Below, piece after piece: positions 8,238 to 16,890 of a stretch of 37,994 nt of DNA. The notes below the pieces were generated by a model that had not been told where the DNA came from, searched no databases, and saw only the letters and a list, made by a program, of their open reading frames with translations. How positions within the stretch are numbered: position 1 is the stretch's first letter; the number at the start of each line of letters is the position of its first letter. The DNA comes from a virus: the IMG/VR virus record IMGVR_UViG_3300021599_000875, positions 1 to 37,994 of that record. The stretch is one strand, 5' to 3'. The position numbers were made by a program, and so were the translations under genes.

Positions 8238-8906
8238 ATGGCAATTTCGCGCATCAGTTCGGTTACCGCAAACACCAACACGGTCACGATAGGCACTCAC
8301 GCCGAAAATGATGTGATTATCATTGGAGGCTATCGAGATGCTAGTGCAACTGCTCCGACGTTGCCTGCTGGTTGGTATGGGCTTTACGCTTCGCCCACTT
8401 CGGCACCTTCTATGGTGATCGGTTGGAAACGAGCTACATCGTCAACTGAGCAAAGTGGAACATGGACGAATGCCAACACGCTACACGCTACCGTTTATCG
8501 TCCAGCGGCAAATAAATTGATTATCCCAATCTTTTTGAACATGACCTTTGGAAGCAGTAGTGCATCACTAAGTTTTGGTAGTCAAACTGCCGGAACATTC
8601 CCGACAAACGTAGACGACTACTGGATTTTTGGCTTTATGGGCCAGCGAAATTCAAACAATGCTCTCGAAACAAAAACATGGACTGGACTGACCAACGTAT
8701 CGAGTTCGACAGACGGGGCAGGTTGGCAAGTTATCGTCAATGATTCAAACGCAACCCAGACGACAGCATGGACAAGCCAAAGTGCCAGTGTAACGACACC
8801 GGCAGCAGTGCGAAGCGTGGTTCTTGGTCTATTGGAAGTGCCGCAACAATCGGCTAGTGGCGGTGGTGGCACATTCAACCCTTTACAACATCCACTAATC
8901 AGATAG
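8238..8906 (+). CDS. Beta-rich virion protein
   Basis: 222 residues, rich in Ser, Thr, Ala, Asn and aromatic residues with few charges. Strand repeats such as NTVTIGTHAENDVIIIGGYRD and GWYGLYASPTSAPSMVIGWK, and a Gly-rich hinge near the C-terminus (SGGGGTF), are typical of phage surface or fibre-associated beta-sandwich proteins. No catalytic motif is seen. It is packed without gap between 7695-8237 and the larger protein at 8911. Confidence 0.7.
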   Translation: MAISRISSVTANTNTVTIGTHAENDVIIIGGYRDASATAPTLPAGWYGLYASPTSAPSMVIGWKRATSSTEQSGTWTNANTLHATVYRPAANKLIIPIFLNMTFGSSSASLSFGSQTAGTFPTNVDDYWIFGFMGQRNSNNALETKTWTGLTNVSSSTDGAGWQVIVNDSNATQTTAWTSQSASVTTPAAVRSVVLGLLEVPQQSASGGGGTFNPLQHPLIR

Positions 8907-8910
8907 AGCC

Positions 8911-10296
8911 ATGACAGTATTATACGGCAATTTCAAACGTGGTAGTGTTGTACGGATCAAATTTAACACTCTCAATCAAGCTCTGATTCCTACGACTCCG
9001 AGTGTAAATCCAACATTTGAAATTTACAAAAACAGTGTAACCCAAAGCACCGCAGGCATATCGGCAACTCTGGTAGACTATGACGGAAAAGCAGGGCTCC
9101 ATTCGTTTTCAATTGACACGTCAGCCGATTCTGCTTTTTACACGGCAGGGGAAGATTATGACGTTGTGTTTACGGCGGGTACGGTGGACGGAAAAGACTT
9201 AACCAGAGTCAAGCTGACTACCTTTGCGATCGAAAACCGATTTGACGAAACGAACACGACTAAGATCGCAGGTCAGACCGCAAACGCTGCTGCCCCTGTC
9301 ACCTTCCCCGCCTCGGTGGCTAGTGAGACCACGGTTGCCAATCGAGCAAGTCAAACGAGCGTTGATGCAATACCGACGAATCCACTTCTTACGAACGACT
9401 CGCGCTTGAATAATCTGGACTTTGCAATCTCGACGGTAAACAACAACATTTTGAACCTCAATAATTTATCTGCAAAGATGAATTTGTTTGGATCGCCATT
9501 GCTTGAGATTCCAGAGTCGGGCTCAACCGTTTATGCATTCACAGTGATAGTCAAGGACGACGAGGACAAGCTCGTCAATCTCGATGCAAGCCCAACCATA
9601 ACAGCCGCAAACGCTGCCGGAACGAATCGGTCTGGTAATCTATCAGCAGTCTCGAATCCGGCGACGGGTCGATACACGTTTACCTATACAGTCGCAAATA
9701 CTCATGCCTCTGAAAGCCTGCGGATCGCTGTGTCCGGTACGGTGTCTGCTGAGGCTCGGTACGTTGAGTGGATCGGTGCTGTTGTGAACTATGATTCGCT
9801 GACCGTTCTGCAATCGGTTCAAACGACCGTTAATGCGATCGACACGCGATTGCCTGCTGCACCTGCTGCTGTCGGTGATATTCCGACCGCGAACCAGAAC
9901 CGTGATGCCGTGATGAACGCTATGCCCAATGGTGGATGGGTTGATGGTTCATTTGGTGATCGATGGCTGATTGCAGTGAACAACAATCGCGAGGTGCAGG
10001 TCACCGGATCGCATCATGTTAGCGCTGACGTTCATGCGTTTCAGAACGCAGTGCTGACTGCGGCTGCGATTGCTGCCGGTGCTCTGAACGGCAAGGGAGA
10101 TTGGCTAACAACCCTCGGAGTAAACGCGCCTGCCAACTGGATCAATGCTGCGGCTATTGCGACCGATGCAATTGACTCAGATGCGATCGCGGCTAGTGCG
10201 GTGAGTAAGGTCACTGTGAACCTGTTTAGGTACGGTGATATTCAGCTATGGACGAGTCCAGCTAATCAAATTCAGGTCACGATCACTAAGGTCTAG
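8911..10296 (+). CDS. Large fibre-like structural protein with Ig-like segments
   Basis: 461 residues. The N-terminal ~120 look like a beta-sandwich (GLHSFSIDTSADSAFYTAGED), as used to dock to virions; a helical DSRLNNLDFAISTVNNNILNLN stretch follows, then a second Ig-like unit (YAFTVIVKDDEDKLVNL to LRIAVSGTVS). Near the C-terminus a low-complexity Ala/Ile/Asp repeat appears (AAAIATDAIDSDAIAASAV), common in phage tail or neck fibres. Its place between neck genes suggests a head/neck fibre or whisker, but a tail fibre role is possible. Confidence 0.7.
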   Translation: MTVLYGNFKRGSVVRIKFNTLNQALIPTTPSVNPTFEIYKNSVTQSTAGISATLVDYDGKAGLHSFSIDTSADSAFYTAGEDYDVVFTAGTVDGKDLTRVKLTTFAIENRFDETNTTKIAGQTANAAAPVTFPASVASETTVANRASQTSVDAIPTNPLLTNDSRLNNLDFAISTVNNNILNLNNLSAKMNLFGSPLLEIPESGSTVYAFTVIVKDDEDKLVNLDASPTITAANAAGTNRSGNLSAVSNPATGRYTFTYTVANTHASESLRIAVSGTVSAEARYVEWIGAVVNYDSLTVLQSVQTTVNAIDTRLPAAPAAVGDIPTANQNRDAVMNAMPNGGWVDGSFGDRWLIAVNNNREVQVTGSHHVSADVHAFQNAVLTAAAIAAGALNGKGDWLTTLGVNAPANWINAAAIATDAIDSDAIAASAVSKVTVNLFRYGDIQLWTSPANQIQVTITKV

Positions 10297-10298
10297 TC

Positions 10299-10745
10299 AT
10301 GCCTGTCGTAACAACATTTTGTGCGTTCTTCGGTTGCTCAGGTGGCTCGGTCACTCCTGGGTCTGGAAGCGTACCGAATTTGCTTTCGGTAGACTACGAG
10401 GACGATTGGGTATACCTCGACGGGATCGAGAACCTCACGTTTGCGTTTGGTCCTCAACGATACACGACTCAAACCGCATCTGCGAACGTTGCTAAGGCGA
10501 AACGCTCGGCAATGAGCGAACGAGAGATCGCTATCGCTGCGGCGACGTATGGATGGGAACCGGAGGATATGACGTTCGTCGTGTGGGCTGAAACGCTGGT
10601 CGATACTACGAATACGATCATCGAGCCTAAGATTGGTGATATGTTCACGGCGTTCGATACCGACTGGATCATTAAGTCAATCCGAAGGACTGTTGACCTG
10701 TCGCAGTGGAGATGCGTTGTCCGAAAGACGACCAAGGAAGAATGA
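10299..10745 (+). CDS. Putative head-closure / neck protein
   Basis: 148 residues. The C-terminal half has the pattern of head-tail joining proteins: EPKIGDMFTAFDTDWIIKSI, a strand-turn-strand where a rule of the form 'GD-h-t--d--W-I-s' recurs, then WRCVVRKTTKEE. The N-terminus is Gly/Ser/Cys-rich. It overlaps the next gene by four bases (ATGA), and that gene is the tail-completion protein, so the order matches neck modules. Assignment rests on position and a short pattern, not a full domain match. Confidence 0.6.
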   Translation: MPVVTTFCAFFGCSGGSVTPGSGSVPNLLSVDYEDDWVYLDGIENLTFAFGPQRYTTQTASANVAKAKRSAMSEREIAIAAATYGWEPEDMTFVVWAETLVDTTNTIIEPKIGDMFTAFDTDWIIKSIRRTVDLSQWRCVVRKTTKEE

Positions 10746-11170
10746 GCAACACCGACGTAAATGTGGTGATCGACTCGCTGCAAGCGACAACGTCTCAGCT
10801 TGATTCGTTCGACTTTGCTCCGATCTTTTCTGCGATGCTTGAAACGTTTCATCGCGGGATCGAATCAAACTTCGACAATATCCGTGGGCCTGGATATACG
10901 TGGCCTCCGCACTCACCGGTGACGATAGCGAAACATGGTCCTCACCCGTTGTTGATTTTGACCGGTGCGATGAAGCGGTCGGTCACTCAGTCCGGCGCTG
11001 AAGGTCGGATCGAGGAGATCATGCGGAACGAAGCGACGATCGGAACGTCATTGTTCTATGCTTCCTATCAGCAATTCGGAACGACCGGTCCTCCGAAGAT
11101 TCCTGCTCGGCGGTTCCTGTGGTTGCAGAGTTCGTTCGTCGATCAACTGGCTGAGATTTTCGCTGCGTAA
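10742..11170 (+). CDS. Tail completion / virion morphogenesis protein (Mu gpG / HK97 gp10 type)
   Basis: 142 residues from ATG 10742, overlapping the previous stop. It shows the family signature: a helix, then YTWPPHSPVTIAKHGPHPLL, LTGAMKRSV, and the conserved end TIGTSLFYASYQQFGTT followed by IPARRFLWL. Such proteins join heads to tails. The in-frame ATG at 10706 belongs to the previous gene in another frame. Confidence is high because these motifs occur in order and the gene is next to other neck genes. Confidence 0.85.
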   Translation: MSNTDVNVVIDSLQATTSQLDSFDFAPIFSAMLETFHRGIESNFDNIRGPGYTWPPHSPVTIAKHGPHPLLILTGAMKRSVTQSGAEGRIEEIMRNEATIGTSLFYASYQQFGTTGPPKIPARRFLWLQSSFVDQLAEIFAA

Positions 11171-11177
11171 AAAGCCG

Positions 11178-11183
11178 TATAAT
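11178..11183 (+). promoter_or_regulatory. Possible -10 element in neck gene gap
   Basis: TATAAT preceded by GCCG, eight bases after the stop of the tail-completion gene and 31 bases before the next GTG start. No clear -35 box. Isolated match, so weak. Confidence 0.25.
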
Positions 11184-11213
11184 CGCGGCAGAACGTGGGT
11201 CGCTGGCGGTCGC

Positions 11214-11597
11214 GTGGTTCCATTGCAGACAGAGCGTGCAGGCTTTGAGAATGCCCAAGACGAGCGTTTATATCGATTCCTGATCGTGGTCGCAGATCCA
11301 TCCGATTCGGATCTTGCTGGAGGGATGGAGGCTCACCTCGGAGCGATCGAACGGGTCGAGAATATCTTCGAAAATAAAGCGCATGCCAATCTTCCATTGT
11401 CGATCCGAACAACTGCTCAAGCGGCGCTGGATGCGGCGACTACTGCTGGCAAGTTTCCTGCGACTAAAATTCAATCCGCAGAATTAACCTTTGCTACGCC
11501 GTTCGTGGATCCGGCGTTCGAGGGCGGGTATGATGCGAGTTCGTGTATTGTTTCGATCCGATGTACCGTTAACCGTTTGAATTCGAGTACGCTATGA
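11214..11597 (+). CDS. Putative tail terminator protein (GTG start)
   Basis: 127 residues from GTG 11214. The open frame extends further upstream, but that part overlaps the tail-completion gene and reads as an out-of-frame shadow. The protein starts VPLQTERAG, has LYRFLIVVADPSDSD, a long amphipathic helix, and ends with a strand pair around FEGGYDASSCIVSIRCTVNR. Length (~130) and place between tail completion and major tail protein genes fit a tail terminator (lambda gpU position). No strong ribosome site is visible, so the start is uncertain. It overlaps the next gene by four bases. Confidence 0.6.
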   Translation: MVPLQTERAGFENAQDERLYRFLIVVADPSDSDLAGGMEAHLGAIERVENIFENKAHANLPLSIRTTAQAALDAATTAGKFPATKIQSAELTFATPFVDPAFEGGYDASSCIVSIRCTVNRLNSSTL

Positions 11598-11881
11598 GCA
11601 AAAAAAAGAACGAACAGGAAATTGCAATCTTGGAAACGTTTCCAAAACCTGAGCCGGTCGTCGAGGTTCAAGAGCAAGAAACCAAGGCAACGATCGACGG
11701 TGTTTTCGTTGTCGATGGTCGCATGGCTGTATGCGATTCCGAGCAGCAGGCGGTCGCGATTTACGAGGCGTGTTTCAAGATGCCACCGGTCGATGTTTTG
11801 CCTGCGAGTCGGTATCCTACCAACGGCGAAAAGGTGCTGTACATGAACGGCGACGTTCCGATGTACGGTCGTCCTGAGTGA
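11594..11881 (+). CDS. Small hypothetical acidic protein
   Basis: 95 residues beginning MSKKKNEQEIAILETFP, with a Glu/Val/Gln-rich linker and a compact C-terminal part (VCDSEQQAVAIYEACF, NGEKVLYMNGDVPMYG). The start overlaps the preceding stop (ATGA). A palindrome copy falls in the first dozen codons and encodes LETFP. The same LETFP encoding occurs in the ParB-like protein near 35352, in otherwise unrelated surroundings. Function unknown; the position suggests a virion or assembly role. Confidence 0.65.
   Translation: MSKKKNEQEIAILETFPKPEPVVEVQEQETKATIDGVFVVDGRMAVCDSEQQAVAIYEACFKMPPVDVLPASRYPTNGEKVLYMNGDVPMYGRPE
11630..11645 (+). promoter_or_regulatory. Dispersed palindrome, copy 2
   Basis: TTGGAAACGTTTCCAA, perfect 16-base palindrome, here read in the LETFP frame rather than the GNVS frame used by copies 1, 3, 4 and 7. 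Confidence 0.85.
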
Positions 11882-11887
11882 GCAAAA

Positions 11888-11900
11888 CTGGCGTAGAATC
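11888..11900 (+). promoter_or_regulatory. Possible promoter before the major tail protein gene
   Basis: CTGGCGTAGAATC: TAGAAT at 11894-11899 preceded by CTGGCG, as at 6074-6090. It lies between the stop of gene 11594 and the GGGAG ribosome site of the tail gene. No -35 box recognised. Confidence 0.35.
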
Positions 11901-11929
11901 CACGGATCTAACCTCGGGAGAATTTCAAT

Positions 11930-12820
11930 ATGTCGCAGTCCATAGCATCGCGATTGATCGTCGCTGATAACTCAGGTTTTTCGTCCAACGCGATCGGTGT
12001 CGCTTTCAACGAGTGCTCGCTGGTCGGTCAACGAACGAACATCATGCACCAGGGGCACCGAGGTACTCGGCAGCGTGCTAGCTGTCGTGCGCGGACGGTA
12101 ACCGATAAATCCGGTGGAAACATTACCGGCAACTTCGGAGTCCAGGAAATCGACTGGTTTTTGACTCGTGGGATTGGATACACTCCAGGTGGAGCATCTC
12201 CGTATATTCCAGGTGAAACGATTCCTGAGTGGTACGCGATTGTCGATAAGGTCGCAGCGATCTACGTGTACAATAAACTGCGTGTGGCTTCGATGGAAAT
12301 CAGCGGTCAGGAATCTCAATACTTGAACTGGTCGGTGGTAACCGCAGGCGAGCTTGAGCAGGTGTACGGTTCGACGTATCCGACGACACCGGTTCCTGAG
12401 TGCGGTACTGCGTTCGTGTTCTCGGACTGCACGCTGACCTACAACTCGACTGCATACAAGATGCAATCGTTCCGGCTGGCGATCGACAATGCTCTGGATC
12501 AAAACCAGTATGAAAACTCGCTGACTCCGACTCGGTTCGAGGCTCAGGATCTCGGCGTTCAGCTTACGGTTCAGACTGCGTTTCGTTCCGATACGCTGGC
12601 ACTGTATGATGCGGCGTTGGCTGGTGCTGAGGCATCGCTGGCGGTGACCGATGGAACGACGACCTACACGTTTCATTTTAGGAATCTGAAATATATGGCC
12701 GGTGGTCCGACGGTCCCTGGTCGCGGTCGAATCAATCAATCGCTTACGTTCGAGGCGATGCGAAAGGCCAACACGACCACGAACGCTGACGATAATCAAC
12801 TGCGGATCGTTAAATCCTAG
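11930..12820 (+). CDS. Major tail (tube) protein
   Basis: 296 residues, ATG 11930 with GGGAG upstream. Beta-rich with the usual make-up of siphovirus tube proteins: an N-terminal part with ADNSGFSSNAIGVAFNECSLVG, a middle with FVFSDCTLTYNSTAYKMQSF, and near the end TYTFHFRNLKYMAGG then a FEAMRK strand. It is followed by a strong terminator, and then by the tail chaperone and tape measure genes, the diagnostic order. It may also include an Ig-like insertion since it is longer than minimal tube proteins. Confidence 0.8.
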   Translation: MSQSIASRLIVADNSGFSSNAIGVAFNECSLVGQRTNIMHQGHRGTRQRASCRARTVTDKSGGNITGNFGVQEIDWFLTRGIGYTPGGASPYIPGETIPEWYAIVDKVAAIYVYNKLRVASMEISGQESQYLNWSVVTAGELEQVYGSTYPTTPVPECGTAFVFSDCTLTYNSTAYKMQSFRLAIDNALDQNQYENSLTPTRFEAQDLGVQLTVQTAFRSDTLALYDAALAGAEASLAVTDGTTTYTFHFRNLKYMAGGPTVPGRGRINQSLTFEAMRKANTTTNADDNQLRIVKS

Positions 12821-12847
12821 CGGCGAGTCGGCTGTCGCTGTATATTG

Positions 12848-12871
12848 GGGGTGTTCATCACCCCTTTTTTT
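12848..12871 (+). terminator. Intrinsic terminator after the major tail gene
   Basis: GGGGTG (12848-12853), loop TTCAT, CACCCC (12859-12864), then seven T (12865-12871). It would reduce read-through into the low-copy chaperone and tape measure genes. Confidence 0.9.
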
Positions 12872-12882
12872 ATGGAGTCACT

Positions 12883-13266
12883 ATGAGTTGGCAAGACCCG
12901 TTCGTGCGTGCTGGCGTTGCCGTTCCCGCGTACATCCCTGAAAAGACAGGCATGTATCCGGCAGCGTTCTTTCGGTACCGTCGTCCCGATCCGGTATCGA
13001 TCGAAAAGCAGCACAAAGAATTTAGTGCGTGCGTCGGTGATCCTGACAAGCTGATCGCCTCTATGCAGAAGTTCGTTTCTGCCTGGATCGCGGAATGGAA
13101 TCTCGATGCACCTTGCGTCGGTCAATACGTGGCTATGCTAAGTCATCCAATGCTGATGCGGTTCTATTTCATCATCGTTCAATCGGAGCCTACGGCTGAA
13201 ATTCCGAAGGAGTTTCTAGGCGAGGGCGAGACTGGAACGGCTGAGGGCGAGCAAAAAAAATCGTAA
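12883..13266 (+). CDS. Tail assembly chaperone, short form (gpG-like)
   Basis: 127 residues; GGAG (12874-12877) precedes the ATG. The protein is helical (SIEKQHKEFSACVGDPDKLIASMQKF) and ends in an acidic, Gly/Glu-rich tail just before a run of eight A and the stop TAA at 13264. Position between major tail and tape measure genes, plus the slippery sequence, identify it as the lambda G counterpart. A minority of ribosomes is expected to shift into the -1 frame and make the G-T fusion (258 residues). Confidence 0.8.
   Translation: MSWQDPFVRAGVAVPAYIPEKTGMYPAAFFRYRRPDPVSIEKQHKEFSACVGDPDKLIASMQKFVSAWIAEWNLDAPCVGQYVAMLSHPMLMRFYFIIVQSEPTAEIPKEFLGEGETGTAEGEQKKS
13254..13260 (+). other. -1 ribosomal frameshift site
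   Basis: Heptamer A AAA AAA in the frame of gene 12883, four codons before its stop counted from the CAA. A -1 slip re-phases the ribosome into an open frame that continues to 13658 with no stop in between. A downstream pairing GCCCT-TGC with GCAGGGC (about 13297-13331) could help pausing but is not convincing. Confidence 0.8.
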
Positions 13267-13658
13267 AGGTTTTTTCGTTGCGACTGAATAATCCTGCCCT
13301 TGCGGCGCGTTCGTGTGCGGTATGCAGGGCGATAATGTTCGACGAAGAAACCGGTCAGCCTGTTAAGGCTCGCGATGGTAAAGAGTGGGCGAAGCGGACG
13401 CATAAGGTTCCTTGTGATGCGTCCATTGGATGCGCAAAGGGTCACTACAATGAAAACCCTGATTTGAACAAGAACCAAGAGGCAGTGATCAGTTTGTATC
13501 TGGCATCGCAGGCGACCGGTGGTGCGTGCTTAAACGATGCAGAGCGAAACGATTGGTGGCTCATGGAGACGTTCGGTTTGTTGCGTGAGGTTGAGGAACG
13601 GGTAAAGCGAAACACGATCGAGGCATCTATGCTCGGAGGACTGACAAGTGGCCGATGA
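13260..13658 (+). CDS. Tail assembly chaperone extension (gpT-like, by -1 frameshift)
   Basis: 132 residues read after the -1 shift; the first codons are ATC GTA AAG. It carries a Cys-rich N-terminal part (SCAVCR, then PCDASIGCAKGHY) that may bind zinc, followed by a helical region (NKNQEAVISLYLASQATGG, LLREVEERVKRN). No separate ribosome site is evident before the region, which supports synthesis as a fusion with the upstream protein. The last codons overlap the tape measure start. In lambda the T part binds tail tube subunits; the same is inferred here. Confidence 0.75.
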   Translation: MVKVFSLRLNNPALAARSCAVCRAIMFDEETGQPVKARDGKEWAKRTHKVPCDASIGCAKGHYNENPDLNKNQEAVISLYLASQATGGACLNDAERNDWWLMETFGLLREVEERVKRNTIEASMLGGLTSGR

Positions 13659-16164
13659 TGCACAGCGTGGCGTAACGTTTACCCTCAAGGCGAACGTTGA
13701 TCCGTCTGCGAAAGCCGAAATCGATAAGTTGACCAATGAGCTTACCAAGGCTCAGACCGACTTGGCATCGGCATCGGCATCGGCATCTCAGCAGGCTTCT
13801 GCGGCTGCGGCTTCTGCGGCTTCTGTTGCTGAGGCAACGGCTAAAGCTACGATCGACAAGCTCAAGCAGGATCTCGAAGACCTGCATAAAACAATCGTTG
13901 CTCAGACCGCATCTATTGCTCAGCAATCCTCGGCGGCATCGCAGGCTTCACAAGGCGAGGCTGCATCTGCTAGCCAAGCAATCGCTGATAAGATAAACGA
14001 CGCGAACTCAAAGGTCGTTCAAGAGCAAGAAAAGTCTGCCAAGGAAATCATGGATTCCTGGATGCAGTCTTATGACCAAACGGCTGAGGCTGCTAAGCAG
14101 TCGAGTGCTGAATCTATTGCGACCGTGAACCAAACGTCGGAGACGATCGCGGAACGTATCAAAAGGCTTGAAGGAGAAAAGGCCGAGATCAGGAAGATTT
14201 CAGCAGACAAGGAGCGTGCTGAATATGTTCATGCTCAACTGGCACTCGTTGAGATAACGCAACGACGAATCGAAGCAGAAGAAAAGGCTCGTCTCGCTGC
14301 GGAAAAAGGATCGTCCAAGGCTGGCATGGATCCGATGTTTTTAGCGCAGGATCTTGCTGCCGAAGAATTGAAAATAGCTGAGGAGGTTGCTGCTAAAAAG
14401 AAGGTCTTTATTGAAGCGGAGAAAAAAGAAAAGGCTTTCTTAGTCGATCAGGAATTGAAGGGATTGAAGTCGATCGAGGCAGAACAAGAGCGTGCTGTCG
14501 CTTCTGCTGCTAGGAGAAACCAACAACTCAGTTCGTCGGCTGGTCGAATCGTTTCGGCGTTTTCCGAAGGCTCAGAAGCGTTGATGCGGTTCGTAAATGG
14601 AATTCAGCATCTAGGCTTAATTGGTGAGAAGGATCTTCAAAAGGTTCAAGATGCGATTCTGAGAATCCAGGGAACGACTCAGATATTTACCGGGTTGATT
14701 CGTATGTTTCGCCAAGCATCCGAAGGTATGGATGCGTACCGGAGAATGGTCGAATTGACCTCGCAGGCTCATGCGGTATCTGCTGCGGCTGCAACGGCTG
14801 ACACGGCTGCGACCGAGCTTAATACTGCGGCTGTTGTTCAGAACGGTGCGGCAAGGAGTGTAGCAAACGGTGGGATGATGGCTCGCGCTGCTACTGGTGC
14901 TGCGAACATCGGAACCTCTTTGATTAACGCTGGTGCTGTCGTAGGGCTCGAAGCTGGTGCATCTGCTCTTAGCGTATTCGCTGCGGCGGTTGCGGCTGTC
15001 AGCGGTGCGTTGTTTGCGGCTGTGAGTGTGATCCAAGTGTTCAAAGAATCGCTTACGTTTGGCTTTGGTGGAGGTGCTGGCAAGGGAAGTTACACCGCAA
15101 CAATTGGTGCATCGTCATATAATCCGTTTCAAAGGATCTATGCTCAGGGGCAAATGTTTGAAACTGAGACTCCTGTACTGCGGGAGCTAGCCAAGTTAAT
15201 TCCATCTATGCAAGGAATCAGAACAGGCGTAGGCATGGCGATGGACTTCACTGGCGTATTCGGTATCAACAAGCAAACATCTCTTGAAAAAGAACAGGTC
15301 GATGCTGCTAAAATGGAAAAGGCTCGGCAAGACTTCCGAGAGCACAATCTAAAACTGCAAGTCGAGGCCGAAAGAGAAATCAAGCAGATCACATCAGAGC
15401 GTCAGTCGATTGTGGTTAAACAACACGCTGCTGAGCAAGACGCACATCGTGCGCGTATGCAATCGGTGAAACAAGAGGATCAACGTGCTGCGTTAATTAA
15501 AGAGATTGCTACGATCGAGCACAATCAAACGATTGAGGCTGAGGATCGAGCAAGGAAGGTGATCGCGCTTCAACGTGAACGATTGACGGTCGAGAAGGAA
15601 ATCAATCGCGAGCAAACGCAGGCTGCAAAAGAACAGCTAAGGAATCTTGAGGAGCAGTCCAAGGTAAAGGAACGGGAATACGAAAAGGCACGCACTGAGG
15701 CTATGAGCGCTGCTGAGCGTTTCGGATTGCTTACAACCGAGGAACAACAAACGATTGTTGATATTCAAAGACGGTTTCGTGCTGGTGCTGGTGGAGTTGA
15801 GACTGAGGAGCTTAAAAAGATCAGAGGGTTCTCTGGTGCTTTGGATGAACAGATCAGTGCGGAAGCAAGGAGACGCGCTGCTGCTGCTGGTTTCGGTGCT
15901 TTCCAGACCGAGGATTTGCGAAAGATACAACAGCTTGAACAAGAGCGTCAGCAGCTTGAGGTCAAAGTTAAAGCTCAAGCCGATGTGGTTGCAAAACTTG
16001 AAATCGATATCGATGCTACGGCAAGAGAGATTAACAAGCAGATCAGCGCTCAATTCAAGATCATTCTGGAAGAAATGGCAAAGCAGATTGTGGAGCTTCA
16101 AGGCAAGCAAACGACGATCGAGAACAGAATGATCAATCGGTTCGGTGGGAGGGTACAACAGTGA
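13648..16164 (+). CDS. Tape measure protein (GTG start)
   Basis: 838 residues from GTG 13648, with GGAGGA (13635-13640) seven bases upstream; it overlaps the chaperone extension by 11 bases. Long Ala/Gln/Ser/Glu coiled-coil stretches occupy residues ~10-310, a hydrophobic Gly/Ala-rich middle (about 400-470, e.g. ALSVFAAAVAAVSGALFAAV) could cross a membrane during DNA injection, and more coiled coil with EREIKQITSERQ and KEQLRNLEEQ follows. The largest gene of the module, as expected; it sets tail length. By the usual ~1.5 A per residue rule the tail would be roughly 120 nm. No lysozyme domain is seen. Confidence 0.88.
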   Translation: MADDAQRGVTFTLKANVDPSAKAEIDKLTNELTKAQTDLASASASASQQASAAAASAASVAEATAKATIDKLKQDLEDLHKTIVAQTASIAQQSSAASQASQGEAASASQAIADKINDANSKVVQEQEKSAKEIMDSWMQSYDQTAEAAKQSSAESIATVNQTSETIAERIKRLEGEKAEIRKISADKERAEYVHAQLALVEITQRRIEAEEKARLAAEKGSSKAGMDPMFLAQDLAAEELKIAEEVAAKKKVFIEAEKKEKAFLVDQELKGLKSIEAEQERAVASAARRNQQLSSSAGRIVSAFSEGSEALMRFVNGIQHLGLIGEKDLQKVQDAILRIQGTTQIFTGLIRMFRQASEGMDAYRRMVELTSQAHAVSAAAATADTAATELNTAAVVQNGAARSVANGGMMARAATGAANIGTSLINAGAVVGLEAGASALSVFAAAVAAVSGALFAAVSVIQVFKESLTFGFGGGAGKGSYTATIGASSYNPFQRIYAQGQMFETETPVLRELAKLIPSMQGIRTGVGMAMDFTGVFGINKQTSLEKEQVDAAKMEKARQDFREHNLKLQVEAEREIKQITSERQSIVVKQHAAEQDAHRARMQSVKQEDQRAALIKEIATIEHNQTIEAEDRARKVIALQRERLTVEKEINREQTQAAKEQLRNLEEQSKVKEREYEKARTEAMSAAERFGLLTTEEQQTIVDIQRRFRAGAGGVETEELKKIRGFSGALDEQISAEARRRAAAAGFGAFQTEDLRKIQQLEQERQQLEVKVKAQADVVAKLEIDIDATAREINKQISAQFKIILEEMAKQIVELQGKQTTIENRMINRFGGRVQQ

Positions 16165-16886
16165 TTTTGCAAGTCGGAAACGTTCGGAGGCCGAACAATG
16201 AGGCTGTGGTCACTCCATCGTATTCTCCAATTTATGATTTTACTCGGCGCGTGGAAGCGATGCGTATTCGTTGGGAAGTCATGGGTCGCGTTGTGAACTT
16301 TCCTGTGGCGACTCAGGCGATAACCAATTCCGAGATCATTGCTCTTGGCAATGCGTTCACGACTCCGAATCCGTTTTTGGCGTTGCTTGGTGATGATGGA
16401 AGTCCGACACCATTCGAGATGAATCCTGCTAAATGTTTACAAGGGCCGAACCTGATCGACTTGAGTTTTCCTACTGAGGAGTCCGATGTTTATGTGACCG
16501 GCCTATCGTATCGAGCCACGTTTGAGTCGGTGCAATTGATTCGATCGAGTACGGACTTGCTTGAGTTCGACGAGGAGGTTTCAGAGGATCCAGGTGGTCT
16601 GACTTATGTGTATGTTGGCGGTGCGGTGAACTATCCAGAGCGTCAGGTGGCGACTCAGAATAAATCGTTTCGGTATGTGCAAAGCGGTTCTGCGACCGGC
16701 CTGCTGGCGTACCCTGTGATTCCTCCACCGATTTGGCCATTCGCACAAATGTCGGCTCCAAGAGTGGTTCGTTCTTCACCGCAATTCAAAGGAACGGTTG
16801 ATACGCACTTCCGCGTGACCTGGGAGTACAATTTCGAGTGGCATACGAAACTTGTCGGTGTTCCGCATCGTGGGATCATTGGGTAA
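16161..16886 (+). CDS. Putative distal tail / minor tail protein (GTG start)
   Basis: 241 residues; GTG 16161 overlaps the tape measure stop (GTGA). Beta-rich with RIRWEVMGRVVNFPV, NPFLALLGDDGSPTPFEMNP and a C-terminal DTHFRVTWEYNFEWHT strand pair. The gene directly downstream of the tape measure normally encodes the distal tail (Dit-like) or initiator protein, which is my basis for the call. The sequence itself gives no diagnostic motif. Confidence 0.6.
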   Translation: MILQVGNVRRPNNEAVVTPSYSPIYDFTRRVEAMRIRWEVMGRVVNFPVATQAITNSEIIALGNAFTTPNPFLALLGDDGSPTPFEMNPAKCLQGPNLIDLSFPTEESDVYVTGLSYRATFESVQLIRSSTDLLEFDEEVSEDPGGLTYVYVGGAVNYPERQVATQNKSFRYVQSGSATGLLAYPVIPPPIWPFAQMSAPRVVRSSPQFKGTVDTHFRVTWEYNFEWHTKLVGVPHRGIIG

Positions 16887-16890
16887 TTAA

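Noticed and set aside
10840-10851. TGAAACGTTTCA as a ninth palindrome copy
   Set aside because: Shares the ten central bases but lacks the outer GG/CC pair; kept out because all eight true copies are identical over 14 bases.
11972-12799. 275-codon minus-strand frame opposite the major tail gene
   Set aside because: Arg/Ile/Ser-rich shadow with no start signal.
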